A stretch of DNA of 17,036 nt from Desulfotignum sp. (GCA_011390235.1 JAABSS010000469.1:1-17036); one strand, 5' to 3'; numbered from the stretch's first letter, positions 1-8,486 are shown. The notes: generated from the letters alone by a model not told the origin. Translations and numbers: made by a program.

Positions 1-46
1 TCAAACTGGTAATTCGGCGGGTTGGCGGTATTGGCTGCGTGCTTTT

Positions 47-296
47 TTATATTAAATTTCCTTCAGATCCGTGCTGTTTGCACACATCCACCCAGTCTTT
101 ACAGTTTGAGAACTGCTTCAGCTCCGCTATTGTCAATCGTATGGATGCATTCCGGTCCCCGGCGGCCGATCTGATCGGGATCCACCCCATGTACCTTTGC
201 CGCCTCCTCAACTGTTGCAGTGGAGGTTTCTAACACCATGATGCGATGGTCCATTTGATAATCTGAAAAAAACTGTTTGACTGATTCCAATGACAT
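47..296 (-). pseudogene. YbaK/EbsC-type aminoacyl-tRNA deacylase, internally deleted
   Basis: Members of this family hydrolyse mischarged tRNA such as Cys-tRNA(Pro). From ATG at 296 about 43 residues match the family N-terminus (MSLESVKQFF, then LETSTATVEEAAKVHGVDPDQI). The frame then runs into unrelated residues and stops at 99. In another frame, from about 170 down to the stop at 47, the typical family C-terminus is present (PAAGDRNASIRL, then DWVDVCKQHG). About 70-75 central residues, including the core of the active-site fold, are missing, and the join is out of frame. The whole remnant is 250 nt against roughly 460 nt for an intact gene. An AGGA lies about 10 nt before the ATG. The family assignment rests on recognised motifs and is fairly secure. 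Whether the deletion is biological or an assembly error cannot be told from the sequence. Confidence 0.8.
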
Positions 297-346
297 AAGG
301 CTGTTCCTGTCTCTGGCATGTGTTGAAATGAATATTTCAGCATCCT

Positions 347-916
347 CTATTTGAGGCGCTTTCCAATGGAAAAGGCATCACCGATTTTGCTGCCGATACT
401 GAAATAGGCCTTTTCAGCCGTGGCATAAAGAATCGGTTTCACTTTTTCGATTGCAGGCAGGCCGTTTTCCGTCAGAATGGATTCCTCTGCTTTGATATCC
501 AGTATTTCTCCGACAAACTGGGTATGCAGCCCGATCTCCAGTGTGTGTATCAGTTTACACTCCAGAACCAGAGGAAATTCTTTGACGTAAGGGGCATTGA
601 CATGGTCGCTTTTCACCGGTGTCAGTCCGGCGGTTTTGAATTTGTCCTCTTTTTTGCCGGATGCCATGCCCAGATAATCCGCTGCCTCCACATATGTTTC
701 TGAAGGGATGCTCAGCGTGTAGCATCCGCTTTCAACGATACAATTGTAGCTGTAGGTCGCTTTTCTCAAAGACACGGTGACACACGGCGGGCTTGAACAG
801 CAGATGCCGCCCCAGGCGGCTGTCATGGCATTGGGCCTGCCCTCTTTGTCATAGGTCCCCACGATCAGCACCGGTGCGGGATACAGGATTGTCTTTGCGC
901 CAATGGATTTTTTCAT
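347..916 (-). CDS. Flavin reductase family protein (FMN-binding split barrel)
   Basis: A 189-residue protein of the flavin reductase-like, FMN-binding split-barrel family, which bind FMN and act as NAD(P)H:flavin oxidoreductases or flavoprotein electron carriers. The N-terminal stretch PVLIVGTYDKEGRPNAMTAA and the following GGICCSSPPCVTVSLRKATYS are typical of the FMN-phosphate binding part, and SGCYTLSIPS and FVGEILDI follow in the usual order. The frame is open to a TTG at 934, but the ATG at 916 is preferred because AAGGAAGG lies about 5 nt before it and the upstream TTG overlaps that site. It is on the same strand as the MFS gene, 163 nt downstream, so the two may or may not be co-transcribed. 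The substrate is unknown. In anaerobes such proteins often serve in oxygen defence or electron transfer. Confidence 0.85.
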   Translation of the reverse strand: MKKSIGAKTILYPAPVLIVGTYDKEGRPNAMTAAWGGICCSSPPCVTVSLRKATYSYNCIVESGCYTLSIPSETYVEAADYLGMASGKKEDKFKTAGLTPVKSDHVNAPYVKEFPLVLECKLIHTLEIGLHTQFVGEILDIKAEESILTENGLPAIEKVKPILYATAEKAYFSIGSKIGDAFSIGKRLK

Positions 917-1079
917 ATGTACCTTCCTTTTCAATGGTTCAAATGATATCCACCGACAGTATCAGGTTTGGCATCATTTTGGTATCTTTTATCAAAAGTT
1001 CTGGGAAAATTTCAGTAACAATAATGGCTGAGAGGCCACAAGGTTTTTCGGGTATGCCGGTCCGGGTGGATTTTCGGAT

Positions 1080-2264
1080 TCAGTTTTCCGGTTTGTGGAA
1101 GGTCAGAAAAAAGGGAACTACCGCCCCCGCCAGAACCAGGCCCCCGGCCGCCATAAACCCTGCAGCGAACCATCCCTTGTCCCCCAGGATACCGATGAGA
1201 CTGGGCACCAAACCGCCGCCCGCCAGAAAGGCCGCCGGTATGGTAAATGAGACTGCTACGCTGCGCATCTCCTCAGAGCCGATATGGGACAATGCAGCAA
1301 ATGCGGGCGGAAAAAAACACACCGCCACCACGGGCTGACAGAACACCCATACCTGCAGAAGAAATCCATTGGACACCCCGATACCGAACACCAGGATACC
1401 ATTCACCGCCAGCACGATGGCCAGCACCGGTTTCAGGCCGAACCGGTCGGAAATCCAACCGATCACCAGGGGCATGGGCAGCGTGGCCACCCGGGACAGG
1501 GTGATCAGGGTATTGGCCTGGGCCTGGGTCATGCCGTGCGCGTTCACTAAAAACAGCGGCAGCATGGCGTATATCCCCAGGGTTCCGGACACCCCCAGGC
1601 TGAACAGCAGCATCATGCACCAGAAGGACGGAGTGGCGGCCAGAGGAGCAAACGCTTTGAAATTCGGGGCTTTTCCGGCAAAATCCCGGATCCGGGAAAA
1701 CCGCAGAAAAGACAATCCCATCAAGATGGAGGCGGCCCCCACACAAAACAGCACCTGACGCCAGGTCATCCACAACAGCAGAGCCTCGCAAAGGAGCGGG
1801 GCCAGCAGAAAACTGATGTTGGGGGCCAGCTCGTGGATCCCCATGGCTTTTCCCCAGTTTTGTTCAGCAACAGTGGTGGTGAGGATGGCAATGCCTGACG
1901 GCAGATACAGCCCGGCAGCCATGCCTGAGGCAAAAACAGTCCACCGCATGAGAGTCAGATCGTGGGAGAGCCCGGTCAGCACCATCATCAGGCCGGTGGC
2001 AATGGCGGAAAACACGATGGTTTTGACATGCAGGAAGCGGGACGACACAAACCCGGAGCACAGAAGGGCCACGCAGTACCCGGATGCGGACACCAGAAAA
2101 AATGACCCGGCCTGGTCCGGGGTCAGTCCCATGTCCTCCAGGATAGTGGGCATGAGCGGAGAGATGATGATGCGGATGATAAAATTCAGAAAAAAGATGG
2201 CAGTCAGAAAAACCACGGCCAGATAGGGAAAATTACTGCTTGTCTGGTTCGGTGCCGGTGTCAT
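1080..2264 (-). CDS. Major facilitator superfamily transporter
   Basis: A 394-residue inner-membrane transporter of the MFS class with about twelve hydrophobic segments, the first near residues 14-34 and the last near 365-390. The loop between the second and third segments (GFVSSRFLHVK, about residue 71) corresponds to MFS motif A, and the loop in the second half (GWISDRFGLKP) is a good copy of the same motif, so both six-helix halves are present. The length is normal for the family. AAGGAG lies 5 nt before the ATG, which fixes the start. The residues visible do not identify a substrate; carboxylates, drugs and sugars are all possible. No frameshift was seen, in contrast to several neighbouring genes. 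Confidence 0.88.
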   Translation of the reverse strand: MTPAPNQTSSNFPYLAVVFLTAIFFLNFIIRIIISPLMPTILEDMGLTPDQAGSFFLVSASGYCVALLCSGFVSSRFLHVKTIVFSAIATGLMMVLTGLSHDLTLMRWTVFASGMAAGLYLPSGIAILTTTVAEQNWGKAMGIHELAPNISFLLAPLLCEALLLWMTWRQVLFCVGAASILMGLSFLRFSRIRDFAGKAPNFKAFAPLAATPSFWCMMLLFSLGVSGTLGIYAMLPLFLVNAHGMTQAQANTLITLSRVATLPMPLVIGWISDRFGLKPVLAIVLAVNGILVFGIGVSNGFLLQVWVFCQPVVAVCFFPPAFAALSHIGSEEMRSVAVSFTIPAAFLAGGGLVPSLIGILGDKGWFAAGFMAAGGLVLAGAVVPFFLTFHKPEN

Positions 2265-2864
2265 GTCACTCCTTATGCCATCACAGTTGAAACCATGCCG
2301 GAAATATCAGACCGGTCAAACGCCCGAATCCACCTTTGGTCTGCCGCCAGCCGGTTCCTGCGACTGTATGACAACCCTGCCGGATAATAATCAACCATAG
2401 GATTATCTTTGAGAGTTGTCCGGGGATTTATCTAAAACTTCCCGCACCTTATGCTTCAGTCTCGTTTACAAGCTAACGGTTGAGCTGCGGGGCCGGGGAA
2501 CATATACCACAGCCGATCTTTAATGCTTCAACTATTTCCACCAACCAAGGCTTTGGGAAAAAGCGAGAGGTTTTTCAATATTTTGTGATGCATACCATAT
2601 CAACACGACAAAAAGCAAGCAGGTGTTTCCAGTCGTTTCTAAATGATACTATCTGGCCTAAATGAGAGCCGGTTCCGATGTGATATTCATTATTGGGCAG
2701 TCACATTGACAAAAATTGACAGCAACCCATTATAGATTTATGGGGTTTTACCGGAACCCCCTGGTTTTAAGCAGGCATTGCTTTTTGATTTTGCCAGCAT
2801 GAAATTTGCGTGACATATTTTGTGGCAACATAAGACCCATAAAGAAATAGGGAGGACTTATTTC
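2265..2864. other. Gene-free 600-bp region between MFS gene and flagellin remnant
   Basis: No convincing coding sequence was found. A 61-codon plus-strand frame at 2480-2665 lacks a ribosome binding site and resembles no family. The segment should hold the promoter of the MFS gene on the minus strand and of the flagellin on the plus strand. A GC-rich piece near 2470-2505 (CTAACGGTTGAGCTGCGG) resembles half of a palindromic intergenic or attC-type site, but its partner arm is not present. Confidence 0.5.
2706..2735 (+). promoter_or_regulatory. Candidate sigma-70-type promoter of the flagellin remnant
   Basis: TTGACA at 2706-2711 is followed after 18 nt by TTATAG at 2730-2735, about 130 nt before the flagellin ATG. 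A second TTGACA at 2716 is too close to the same -10 to be used with it. Flagellin genes often use sigma-28 or sigma-54, and no good match to either was seen. A loose GG-N10-GC pattern at 2763-2776 lacks the rest of a sigma-54 site. Confidence 0.3.
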
Positions 2865-3273
2865 ATGAAAATAAATTCAAACACATCCAGCATGTTTGCC
2901 ACCAGGCAATTAGGCGATGCATACAAATCTTTTTCAGATTCGATCAATCGGCTGTCAACCGGGAAAAGAATAAACAAGGCGGCTGATGATGCATCCGGAA
3001 TGACCATTGCTGACAGATTGAACAGTCAGCTGCCGGCATGGGCCAGGCGATAAAAAATGCAAATGATGCCATTTTGTGGCCCAAATTGCAGATGGCGCCC
3101 TTGAAGAAGCTGCAGGTCTTATCAATACCATAAAAACCAAATCCATCCAGGCATCAAGTGACAGCCACTCACATGAAAGCAGGGCAGCCATCCAGTCGGA
3201 TATCAACCATGCGCTGAAATCACTGGACCGGATTGCCCAGACCACATCATTCAACGGCCAGAAACCTCTTTCA
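2865..3273 (+). pseudogene. Flagellin, N-terminal part, two frameshifts and 3' truncation
   Basis: The first 55 residues are a clear flagellin D0/D1 N-terminus: MKINSNTSSMFATRQL, then SINRLSTGKRINKAADDASG and MTIADRLNSQ. Translation in this frame stops at 3053. The homology continues in the next frame (AAGMGQAIKNANDAI, from about 3031), then shifts again near 3073 to VAQIADGALEEAAGLINTIK and on to RIAQTTSFNGQKPLS, ending at 3273. So about 135 residues of the N-terminal half remain, with two single-base-type frameshifts. The variable centre and the C-terminal D1/D0 half needed for filament assembly are absent. GGAGG lies about 9 nt before the ATG. The identification is secure. The copy cannot make a functional flagellin, and the cell may have another. 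Confidence 0.9.
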
Positions 3274-3331
3274 GGTGCCAGACCGCCCAGACAACTCCCA
3301 GCACGAGCGCTGCCCAGATGGGGCCATTCCA
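3272..3331 (-). pseudogene. Fragment of a CPBP (CAAX-like) membrane protease gene
   Basis: Read on the minus strand, this stretch encodes WNGPIWAALVLGVVWAVWHL. The part from ALVLG to WHL matches the second conserved motif of CPBP-family intramembrane metalloproteases, including the metal-ligand histidine. The fragment meets the end of the flagellin homology at 3272-3273, and an in-frame stop lies shortly upstream of it. Only 20-28 residues are present, so the call rests on one motif. The position implies a recombination or deletion that joined two unrelated genes head to head. Confidence 0.4.
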
Positions 3332-3436
3332 CGTTGAATGTACCAGATTCATTTGGAAATTTCAAATTTGCCCAAGACCACATCCCTGATTGCGATATCT
3401 TTTATCAAATCCCCTCAATAAATTTCCAGTATCGGA

Positions 3437-5914
3437 TTATGGTTGCGTGCTATACTTTGTCTGATCCAGTACATTGCGAACCATTTCAGCTATTTCAGAT
3501 TTGGCAACCGGCTTCATTAAAAAACCGTTGATACCAATAGCATCCGATTTTTCTCTGTTGATCCTTTCACTGAATCCGGTACAGATGATTACAGGAATAC
3601 CGGATCTAATGGCAGTCAGTTCTTCTGCAAGCTGCATCCCGTTTGTATTCGGCATATTCATATCGGTTATGATCAGATCAAAGCAGGATGGATCGGTCCT
3701 GAATGCTTTCAAGGCATCCACGCTGCTGGTAAAGCTGGTGATGCGGTATCCCAGGCGTTCAAGCATCTGTTTTTGAAGGTGAACAATCGGTGCTTCATCA
3801 TCCACCAGCAGGATATGTTCCGTGCCTGTGGGAATATCTTGATGCTGTTTTTCAGGAGCAACATCTGCCGATTTCTCCCTCACAGGCAAATAGACATGAA
3901 AGGAAGACCCTTTTCCCCTTTCACTGTAAACGCTGATGTTCCCTCCATGGGCTTTGATAATGCCGTATACCGTTGCCAGGCCAAGGCCGGTGCCCCTTCC
4001 ATTTTCCTTGGTCGTGAAATAGGGATCAAAGATCTTGTCCATGACAGCAGGGTCGATGCCGGTGCCGGTATCAGAAACCGACAGAACTGCGTAGCGGCCG
4101 GATGCCAGGTGAACAGCCGGGTCATCCTCGTCAATAAAATCGGTCTCTTTGAGCTGAACCGTTATGGTTTCGCCGGTGGATTCAACGGCATGATAGGCAT
4201 TGGTGATAAGGTTCATGGTGATCTGGTGGATCTGGGTGGGGTCTGCCATCACCGGTGCGCAGTCGGTCTGGATATCGGTTGTAATTGCGATATCCGCCGG
4301 AATAGTGACGCGGCAGAGTTTTAAAACCTCTTTGAGTACTTTCTGGATGTGAACAGGAATGAGGTGATGTTCCGACTGCCGACTGAAGGAAAGGATCTGC
4401 TGGACCACTTCCCGTCCTCTTTTGCCCGCCTTGAAGATTTCATACAGGTTATGATGTTCCGGGCTGCCGGGGGGAAAGTCATCCAGCATCATTTCCGACA
4501 GACCTACAATGGGAAACAGAATATTGTTAAAGTCATGGGCAATGCCTCCGGCCAGGGACCCGATGGATTCCATTTTCTGGGCCTGAGTAAGTTGGGCTTG
4601 GAGTTTTTTCCGCTCTTCCTCGGTCCGTTTACGTTCGGAGATATCCCTGCCCAGAACACAGTTATAGCGACTGTCTCCAAACTTCTGATGATGGATAGAC
4701 AACTCCATAGGAATCAATTGGTTGTTTTTGGTACGATGAACTGTTTCAAGAATCAATTTTCCTTGATTTTTCATTTCTTCCCAATGAGTCGGCCATCTTT
4801 CCTGTGAGAAATGAGGGTCTATATCGGACACATACATTTTAATCATTTCTTCACGGGAGTAGCCGAGTCTTTCGCACGATGTATTATTGAAATCGATGAA
4901 AGACCCTTCTTCACCCACCCATAGCACGCTTTCTGTAAGGTTCTCAATGGAATAGCGAACGCGCTCCAAATCTTTTTCAGCCTGGTTTCGCTCGGTGATG
5001 TCCCTGGTGTTTGCGATCACACCGGAAATATGATTTTCCCCATCCCGGTATGGGAAATAAGTTACATCAACAAATCTTTTTCCTTTTGTCGGATATTCAA
5101 ACCATTGCTGGTAATTGACAATTTCTCCATTCAAACATTTGTCCAGATTGGGCTTGATTTTCTCTTCAAAAAGTTCCTTCCCAAGATATTCAGCCACGGT
5201 CATGCCGATAAAATCATCCAGGTTAACCCCGGAAAAATCTTCGTAGGCATTATTTGCAAGAATGTATCGATAATTTTCATCAAGATAGGCGATGGCATCG
5301 GTAGTTGAAGAAACAATGTTTTTATATCTTTCAAGTGCCTCTTCCTCCCGCTTTCGGTTGGTGATGTCGCTCAGCACGACACGGCAGACCGGCGCACCGT
5401 CTTCCGCTTGAGCGGCGGTGCCCTTCAGATGAGCCCAGAAGAATACGCCATCCGATTTGACCATCCGCAGTTCGCATTCCCGGGGCTCGCCCGTCTCAAA
5501 GAGCTGTTTCCGATGCAGGTAGTAGATGTCCTGATCCTCTTTGAAGATGAAGCGGGAGATCGGCTGCTTGACCAGCGCGCTGCGGACCGCGCCCAGCAGT
5601 GTAGCGGCGGTGAGGTTGGCCTTCCGGATAAGTCCCTGCTCGGACAGGGTGCAATATCCCACCGGGGCCATATCATACAGATCAAAATAGCGGGAACGGC
5701 TTTCCTCCAGTTCTGCCTGGGCCGCCCGCAGTTCTTCGTTCTGTATTTCCAGCTCGATCTGGTGAACGCGCAGTTCATGAATTATTTCCTGAATCTGTTC
5801 AGGTGACAGGGCAGCGATATCCTCAGGCATTGGCAGGGACCGGCTTTTTAATTTGTATTCAGCTTTTTGGCGCAACGCCATTTTATCCTCAGATATTTTT
5901 TCCTTTTTTGTCAT
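3437..5914 (-). CDS. PAS-domain hybrid histidine kinase with receiver domain
   Basis: An 825-residue cytoplasmic signalling protein with no membrane segment. Order of domains: a coiled coil (about 30-75, rich in E, L and Q); PAS 1 (about 75-188); PAS 2 (about 195-308, ending DITERNQAEKDLER); PAS 3 (about 318-430, ending DISERKRTEEERKK); a HisKA dimerisation domain with phospho-acceptor His460 in GGIAHDFNNIL; an HATPase domain with N572, the DTGTGI box (615-620) and GRGTGLGLATV (639-649); and a C-terminal receiver (about 698-817) with acidic residues D705/D706, phospho-acceptor D751 and K801. All residues needed for phosphotransfer are visible. The ATG overlaps the TGA of the upstream CheB-PAS remnant as ATGA, indicating translational coupling. 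The stimulus is unknown; soluble PAS kinases of this layout often sense redox state or small ligands. Confidence 0.93.
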   Translation of the reverse strand: MTKKEKISEDKMALRQKAEYKLKSRSLPMPEDIAALSPEQIQEIIHELRVHQIELEIQNEELRAAQAELEESRSRYFDLYDMAPVGYCTLSEQGLIRKANLTAATLLGAVRSALVKQPISRFIFKEDQDIYYLHRKQLFETGEPRECELRMVKSDGVFFWAHLKGTAAQAEDGAPVCRVVLSDITNRKREEEALERYKNIVSSTTDAIAYLDENYRYILANNAYEDFSGVNLDDFIGMTVAEYLGKELFEEKIKPNLDKCLNGEIVNYQQWFEYPTKGKRFVDVTYFPYRDGENHISGVIANTRDITERNQAEKDLERVRYSIENLTESVLWVGEEGSFIDFNNTSCERLGYSREEMIKMYVSDIDPHFSQERWPTHWEEMKNQGKLILETVHRTKNNQLIPMELSIHHQKFGDSRYNCVLGRDISERKRTEEERKKLQAQLTQAQKMESIGSLAGGIAHDFNNILFPIVGLSEMMLDDFPPGSPEHHNLYEIFKAGKRGREVVQQILSFSRQSEHHLIPVHIQKVLKEVLKLCRVTIPADIAITTDIQTDCAPVMADPTQIHQITMNLITNAYHAVESTGETITVQLKETDFIDEDDPAVHLASGRYAVLSVSDTGTGIDPAVMDKIFDPYFTTKENGRGTGLGLATVYGIIKAHGGNISVYSERGKGSSFHVYLPVREKSADVAPEKQHQDIPTGTEHILLVDDEAPIVHLQKQMLERLGYRITSFTSSVDALKAFRTDPSCFDLIITDMNMPNTNGMQLAEELTAIRSGIPVIICTGFSERINREKSDAIGINGFLMKPVAKSEIAEMVRNVLDQTKYSTQP

Positions 5915-6449
5915 TGTTTTTCTCCAATGGGCGGTTGTAAGTCATCCGGCTGGGTAATCTCCATGATGACCCCGACCGCCCGGGTCACCTTTCCGTTTTC
6001 CATCACTGGTTCGCCCAGTGAACGGACCTGCCGGTGCCCGACATCACAATGGCGATGGATCGCTCCTGCTGGTCCTGGGCCAGGGAGCGGAAGAAAAAAT
6101 CGATGGGGAGGCGCTGACCACGGGGTGTACTGACTTCCAGCAGCTGCAGTGTGCCGTTGAGAAAAGCCATATCCCGGTTGGGCGGTATGATATAGGCGCA
6201 GTTGGGTGCGACCGTCATCCCGTCTTCGACTTCAAAGACCTGCATACGGGTGTATCGCCGAATAAGCTCGGTAAGAATGCTCTTGTGATCTGGAGCCAGG
6301 TGCTGCACCAGAACAAAGGCCATTCCCGTGTCCACATCCATCGGCATGCCGGAAAAAAAGGCCTCGAATGCTGCCAGCCCGCCGGCTGAAGCACCGATGC
6401 CCACGATGGGAAATGCCTCGGCAGTCCGGTCTTTATCTCTTTTTTTCAT
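5911..6449 (-). pseudogene. CheB-type methylesterase domain joined to a PAS tail by internal deletion
   Basis: From ATG at 6449 the protein matches the catalytic domain of CheB methylesterase as found in CheB-CheR-PAS fusions: GIGASAGG with nucleophile Ser21, then VLVQHLAPDHKS with His50, and a run up to IVMSGTG. The family normally continues with the catalytic Asp (GTGxDG), but this frame instead ends in unrelated residues at 6003. In the next frame, from about 6030 to the stop at 5911, a PAS/PAC C-terminus is present (RQVRSLGEPVMENG, then RAVGVIMEITQPDD). The parent was therefore probably a long CheB-CheR-PAS protein from which the rest of CheB, all of CheR and most of the PAS part were removed, with a frame change at the join. 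The TGA overlaps the next gene's ATG. The remnant is unlikely to be active. Confidence 0.8.
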
Positions 6450-6625
6450 GCCAATTTATTCCATGAAAAATGTTTGTGCATTCGCTGCAGATATCGTATC
6501 AATACCTTCCTGGCATCATGGTCACTCATGTCGGACAAATAATCATGCAATTCCGTTTTGATTGTGAACGTGAAAGATTTTTGAATAAACAAGCAAATGG
6601 AATTCAATATTATTGCATCCACCAT
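6446..6625 (-). CDS. Small unrecognised ORF overlapping the CheB-PAS remnant
   Basis: A 59-codon open frame beginning at ATG 6623-6625 and ending in a TGA that overlaps the CheB ATG as ATGA, the same junction type used between the CheB-PAS remnant and the kinase. The C-terminal half (TELHDYLSDMSDHDARKVLI) is helical and charged and looks more like coding sequence than chance. No good ribosome binding site precedes the ATG: GAGGG abuts it directly. It may be the tail of a longer, degraded upstream gene of the signalling operon. No function can be assigned. Confidence 0.35.
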   Translation of the reverse strand: MVDAIILNSICLFIQKSFTFTIKTELHDYLSDMSDHDARKVLIRYLQRMHKHFSWNKLA

Positions 6626-7201
6626 CCCTCAGAATCAGATCAGCAATATCACGTTTTGGGTAGAATTGGTATCATAAATATTTCAAGCCATAAATTTTCA
6701 GCCGTTGGACAATTATCTTTGATTAAGCTCAGCCGAAGTTCCGGATTTTAACATCAAAACCAATCCTTCACACTAATCCACGATGAGCCCATCTGTCATT
6801 GTCTGTGCAGGGAAACTTAGTTGATCCGGCTCTGTTTTTTGATGGGACAACCGAGCAATTGCTAAAGTAGTCAATGCCCTTTACAACAAAGCTCACTGCG
6901 TTTTAATAAACAGATTACTCTCTCCGCAAGATCTGCCAATGAGCTACCTTAATGCTTTGAGATTCGTACAGGGATATGACGGGGTGCTACCCGGATGTTG
7001 CAAAAGACCGGAATTGATGGAACAATTCAAACAAAAATGCGACATAATTTTGACATCGACCGTTAGACACAAGTTGAATTGTTGAACATTGTGAAAATCA
7101 TTCTTTTGCAAGAAACATTGGATTTCGGATCGTTATATTTACAAAATCTATTTGATTTATAGACAAAATTTGATACTTTGCTATGATTGATGCAATGTTA
7201 T

Positions 7202-7215
7202 ATGATAATTATCAT
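7202..7215. promoter_or_regulatory. 14-bp perfect palindrome resembling Fur-type half sites
   Basis: ATGATAATTATCAT is a perfect palindrome. Its GATAAT and ATTATC arms resemble the hexamers of Fur-family boxes, and a further ATCATTGATGATC follows at once. It lies about 160 nt upstream of the 7364 gene and about 90 nt upstream of its proposed -35. In AT-rich DNA such palindromes also arise by chance. Confidence 0.3.
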
Positions 7216-7304
7216 CATTGATGATCTTTTTTGAGGCTGAAAATTACCATTTTAGGATTTTCTGTGTTTTTGATAAATGCTTAATGCCTTACAAATCCTT
7301 TTTT

Positions 7305-7333
7305 TTGGCTGACTGCAGGGTTTGGGGTACAAT
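7305..7333 (+). promoter_or_regulatory. Candidate sigma-70 promoter of the 7364 gene
   Basis: TTGGCT at 7305-7310 and TACAAT at 7328-7333 are separated by 17 nt and lie 30 nt before the start codon, which would give a short leader. The -10 matches the consensus at five of six positions, the -35 less well. Confidence 0.4.
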
Positions 7334-7363
7334 ATTGAATTTATGTTTATAAAGGAGGGAAAA

Positions 7364-7891
7364 ATGACTGAAGAAAAAACTGAAAAATCATCAAATCCCG
7401 CTGCACCAAAAAGTAGAGGCGCTTTTTATTACATAGATGGTATTTTAGTTCGTTTATCACTGTTAGTAATTATTGTTGCTCTTCTTTGGACCTGGGATGG
7501 ATTCTGGAGAACAGATATAAAATTTCTTACCGATATTCAAAAAACATATTTTCCAATCAAGTATGAGGCAGAACATCTTAAAATTGCAGCACTAGATGAG
7601 AAATCATCACTTTTCACGAAAATGAATGAAAGAATTGTAAAGTATGAGCAGGAAAAAAATCAATCTTTAAAAGCTTTACAAGCTGTTGAAGAGGAGCTGG
7701 TTGGTGTAAATAAGAAAGCAACTGTATTGTTGCGCCATTATGATACTTCACTTCGAATTATCAATCAATTGCAACGAAAATTTTCTCCGGATGAATTTGA
7801 AGAGACACTGAAATGCAACAGTGCGGAATGCGAGAATATTGTCAAATTGAACCCAGAAGCTGATCCAGAGTCATATTCTTTTCAAGAATAA
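7364..7891 (+). CDS. Single-span membrane-anchored coiled-coil protein, unknown function
   Basis: A 175-residue protein that I do not recognise. A polar N-terminus of about 22 residues is followed by one hydrophobic segment (about 30-47, VRLSLLVIIVALLWTW) with no cleavage site, then a mostly helical, charged region (about 85-145) that looks like a coiled coil. Two cysteines near the C-terminus (CNSAEC) could form a disulfide or bind a metal. With the short N-terminus inside, the bulk would face the periplasm. The ATG at 7364 is preferred because AAAGGAGG stands 5 nt before it; the frame is open further upstream without a better start. It has its own promoter-like sequence and a strong terminator, so it is probably monocistronic. 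Its AT-richness sets it apart from the neighbouring genes and suggests acquisition from elsewhere. Confidence 0.75.
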   Translation: MTEEKTEKSSNPAAPKSRGAFYYIDGILVRLSLLVIIVALLWTWDGFWRTDIKFLTDIQKTYFPIKYEAEHLKIAALDEKSSLFTKMNERIVKYEQEKNQSLKALQAVEEELVGVNKKATVLLRHYDTSLRIINQLQRKFSPDEFEETLKCNSAECENIVKLNPEADPESYSFQE

Positions 7892-7906
7892 TCAAAAACT
7901 ATCTTT

Positions 7907-7947
7907 AAAGCTGTTATCAGTCCAACAGGGCAGATAACAGCTTTTTT
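7907..7947 (+). terminator. Rho-independent terminator
   Basis: A perfect 12-bp stem (AAAGCTGTTATC at 7907-7918 with GATAACAGCTTT at 7933-7944), a 14-nt loop and a run of six T starting at 7942. It lies 15 nt after the stop codon of the coiled-coil protein gene. The A/T flanks make it potentially bidirectional, but no gene reads into it from the right. Confidence 0.9.
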
Positions 7948-8486
7948 GCTCTTTCATAAGATTAATCGGCGTGAGATAACTTCCATCCCACATTTTCTGT
8001 CCATGATGGTAAATGGTGTCCACTATAATCATCTATTTCTGTTCTTCGAAAACAGAAGTTTTCTAAGGCCAACTATACCGTAATCATCATGCCTTTCCCA
8101 ATTACAAATAACATTTTTTGGATTGTATTGGTTATGCCAAAACAGACAGCCTGGTAATTTTAAGCCATTGGATTATCATTGGGCATCAGAAGGTTCATCC
8201 ATTCGCCGGCACCGGTATCACAGGCATCTATATTTAGGTCCAATACAGTCACCTAAGAGCGTAAGCGGTTTAACCGCCAGTCATAAGATTGATATGCGAT
8301 GTGAATGTCTGCGGCATTTTCCTCTCATTTTTTTATTACTTGTGTCTTCCTATAATTGAAAAAATGCGCTTGCAGATGATCGCGAATATCAAAGAAATCA
8401 GACCACGGTTCACAGGATGAATTGTCACTGTCTCATTGTGCATTTCCAGCAGCGTATGACCGAGATGATTAAGAAAAACAAAAGGG
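7948..8486. other. 540-bp region without a recognised gene
   Basis: No convincing gene. A plus-strand frame at 8123-8359 and a minus-strand frame at 8336-8521 are open, but neither has a ribosome binding site or recognisable motifs. The minus frame (NHLGHTLLEMHNETVTIHP) might be a remnant of something lost downstream of the YebB-like pseudogene. Confidence 0.4.

Larger units (their letters stand above)
6626..7363. other. AT-rich 740-bp gap with one unrecognised open frame
   Basis: No recognised gene. One plus-strand frame is open for 80 codons from 6843 to 7085 after a TGA and includes QDLPMSYLNALRFVQGYDGV. It has no start codon before an internal ATG at 6939, no ribosome binding site, and matches no family I know, so it may be the tail of a lost gene. 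From about 7090 the DNA is very AT-rich and contains a 14-bp palindrome and a promoter for the next gene. Confidence 0.4.

Noticed and set aside
793..1338. 181-codon plus-strand frame
   Set aside because: Antisense to the flavin reductase and MFS genes; Pro/Arg-rich shadow of GC-rich codons.
2470..2505. attC-like or repeat half-site (CTAACGGTTGAGCTGCGG)
   Set aside because: Only one arm is visible and no matching second arm or integron gene lies in the window.
2480..2665. 61-codon plus-strand frame
   Set aside because: No ribosome binding site, no motif and a random-looking protein between two well-explained genes.
2763..2776. Sigma-54-type GG-N10-GC before the flagellin
   Set aside because: Only the GG and GC dinucleotides match; the TGGCAC and TTGC context is missing.
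2955..3383. 142-codon minus-strand frame opposite the flagellin
   Set aside because: Most of it lies antisense to clear flagellin sequence; only the CPBP motif, in another frame, has support.
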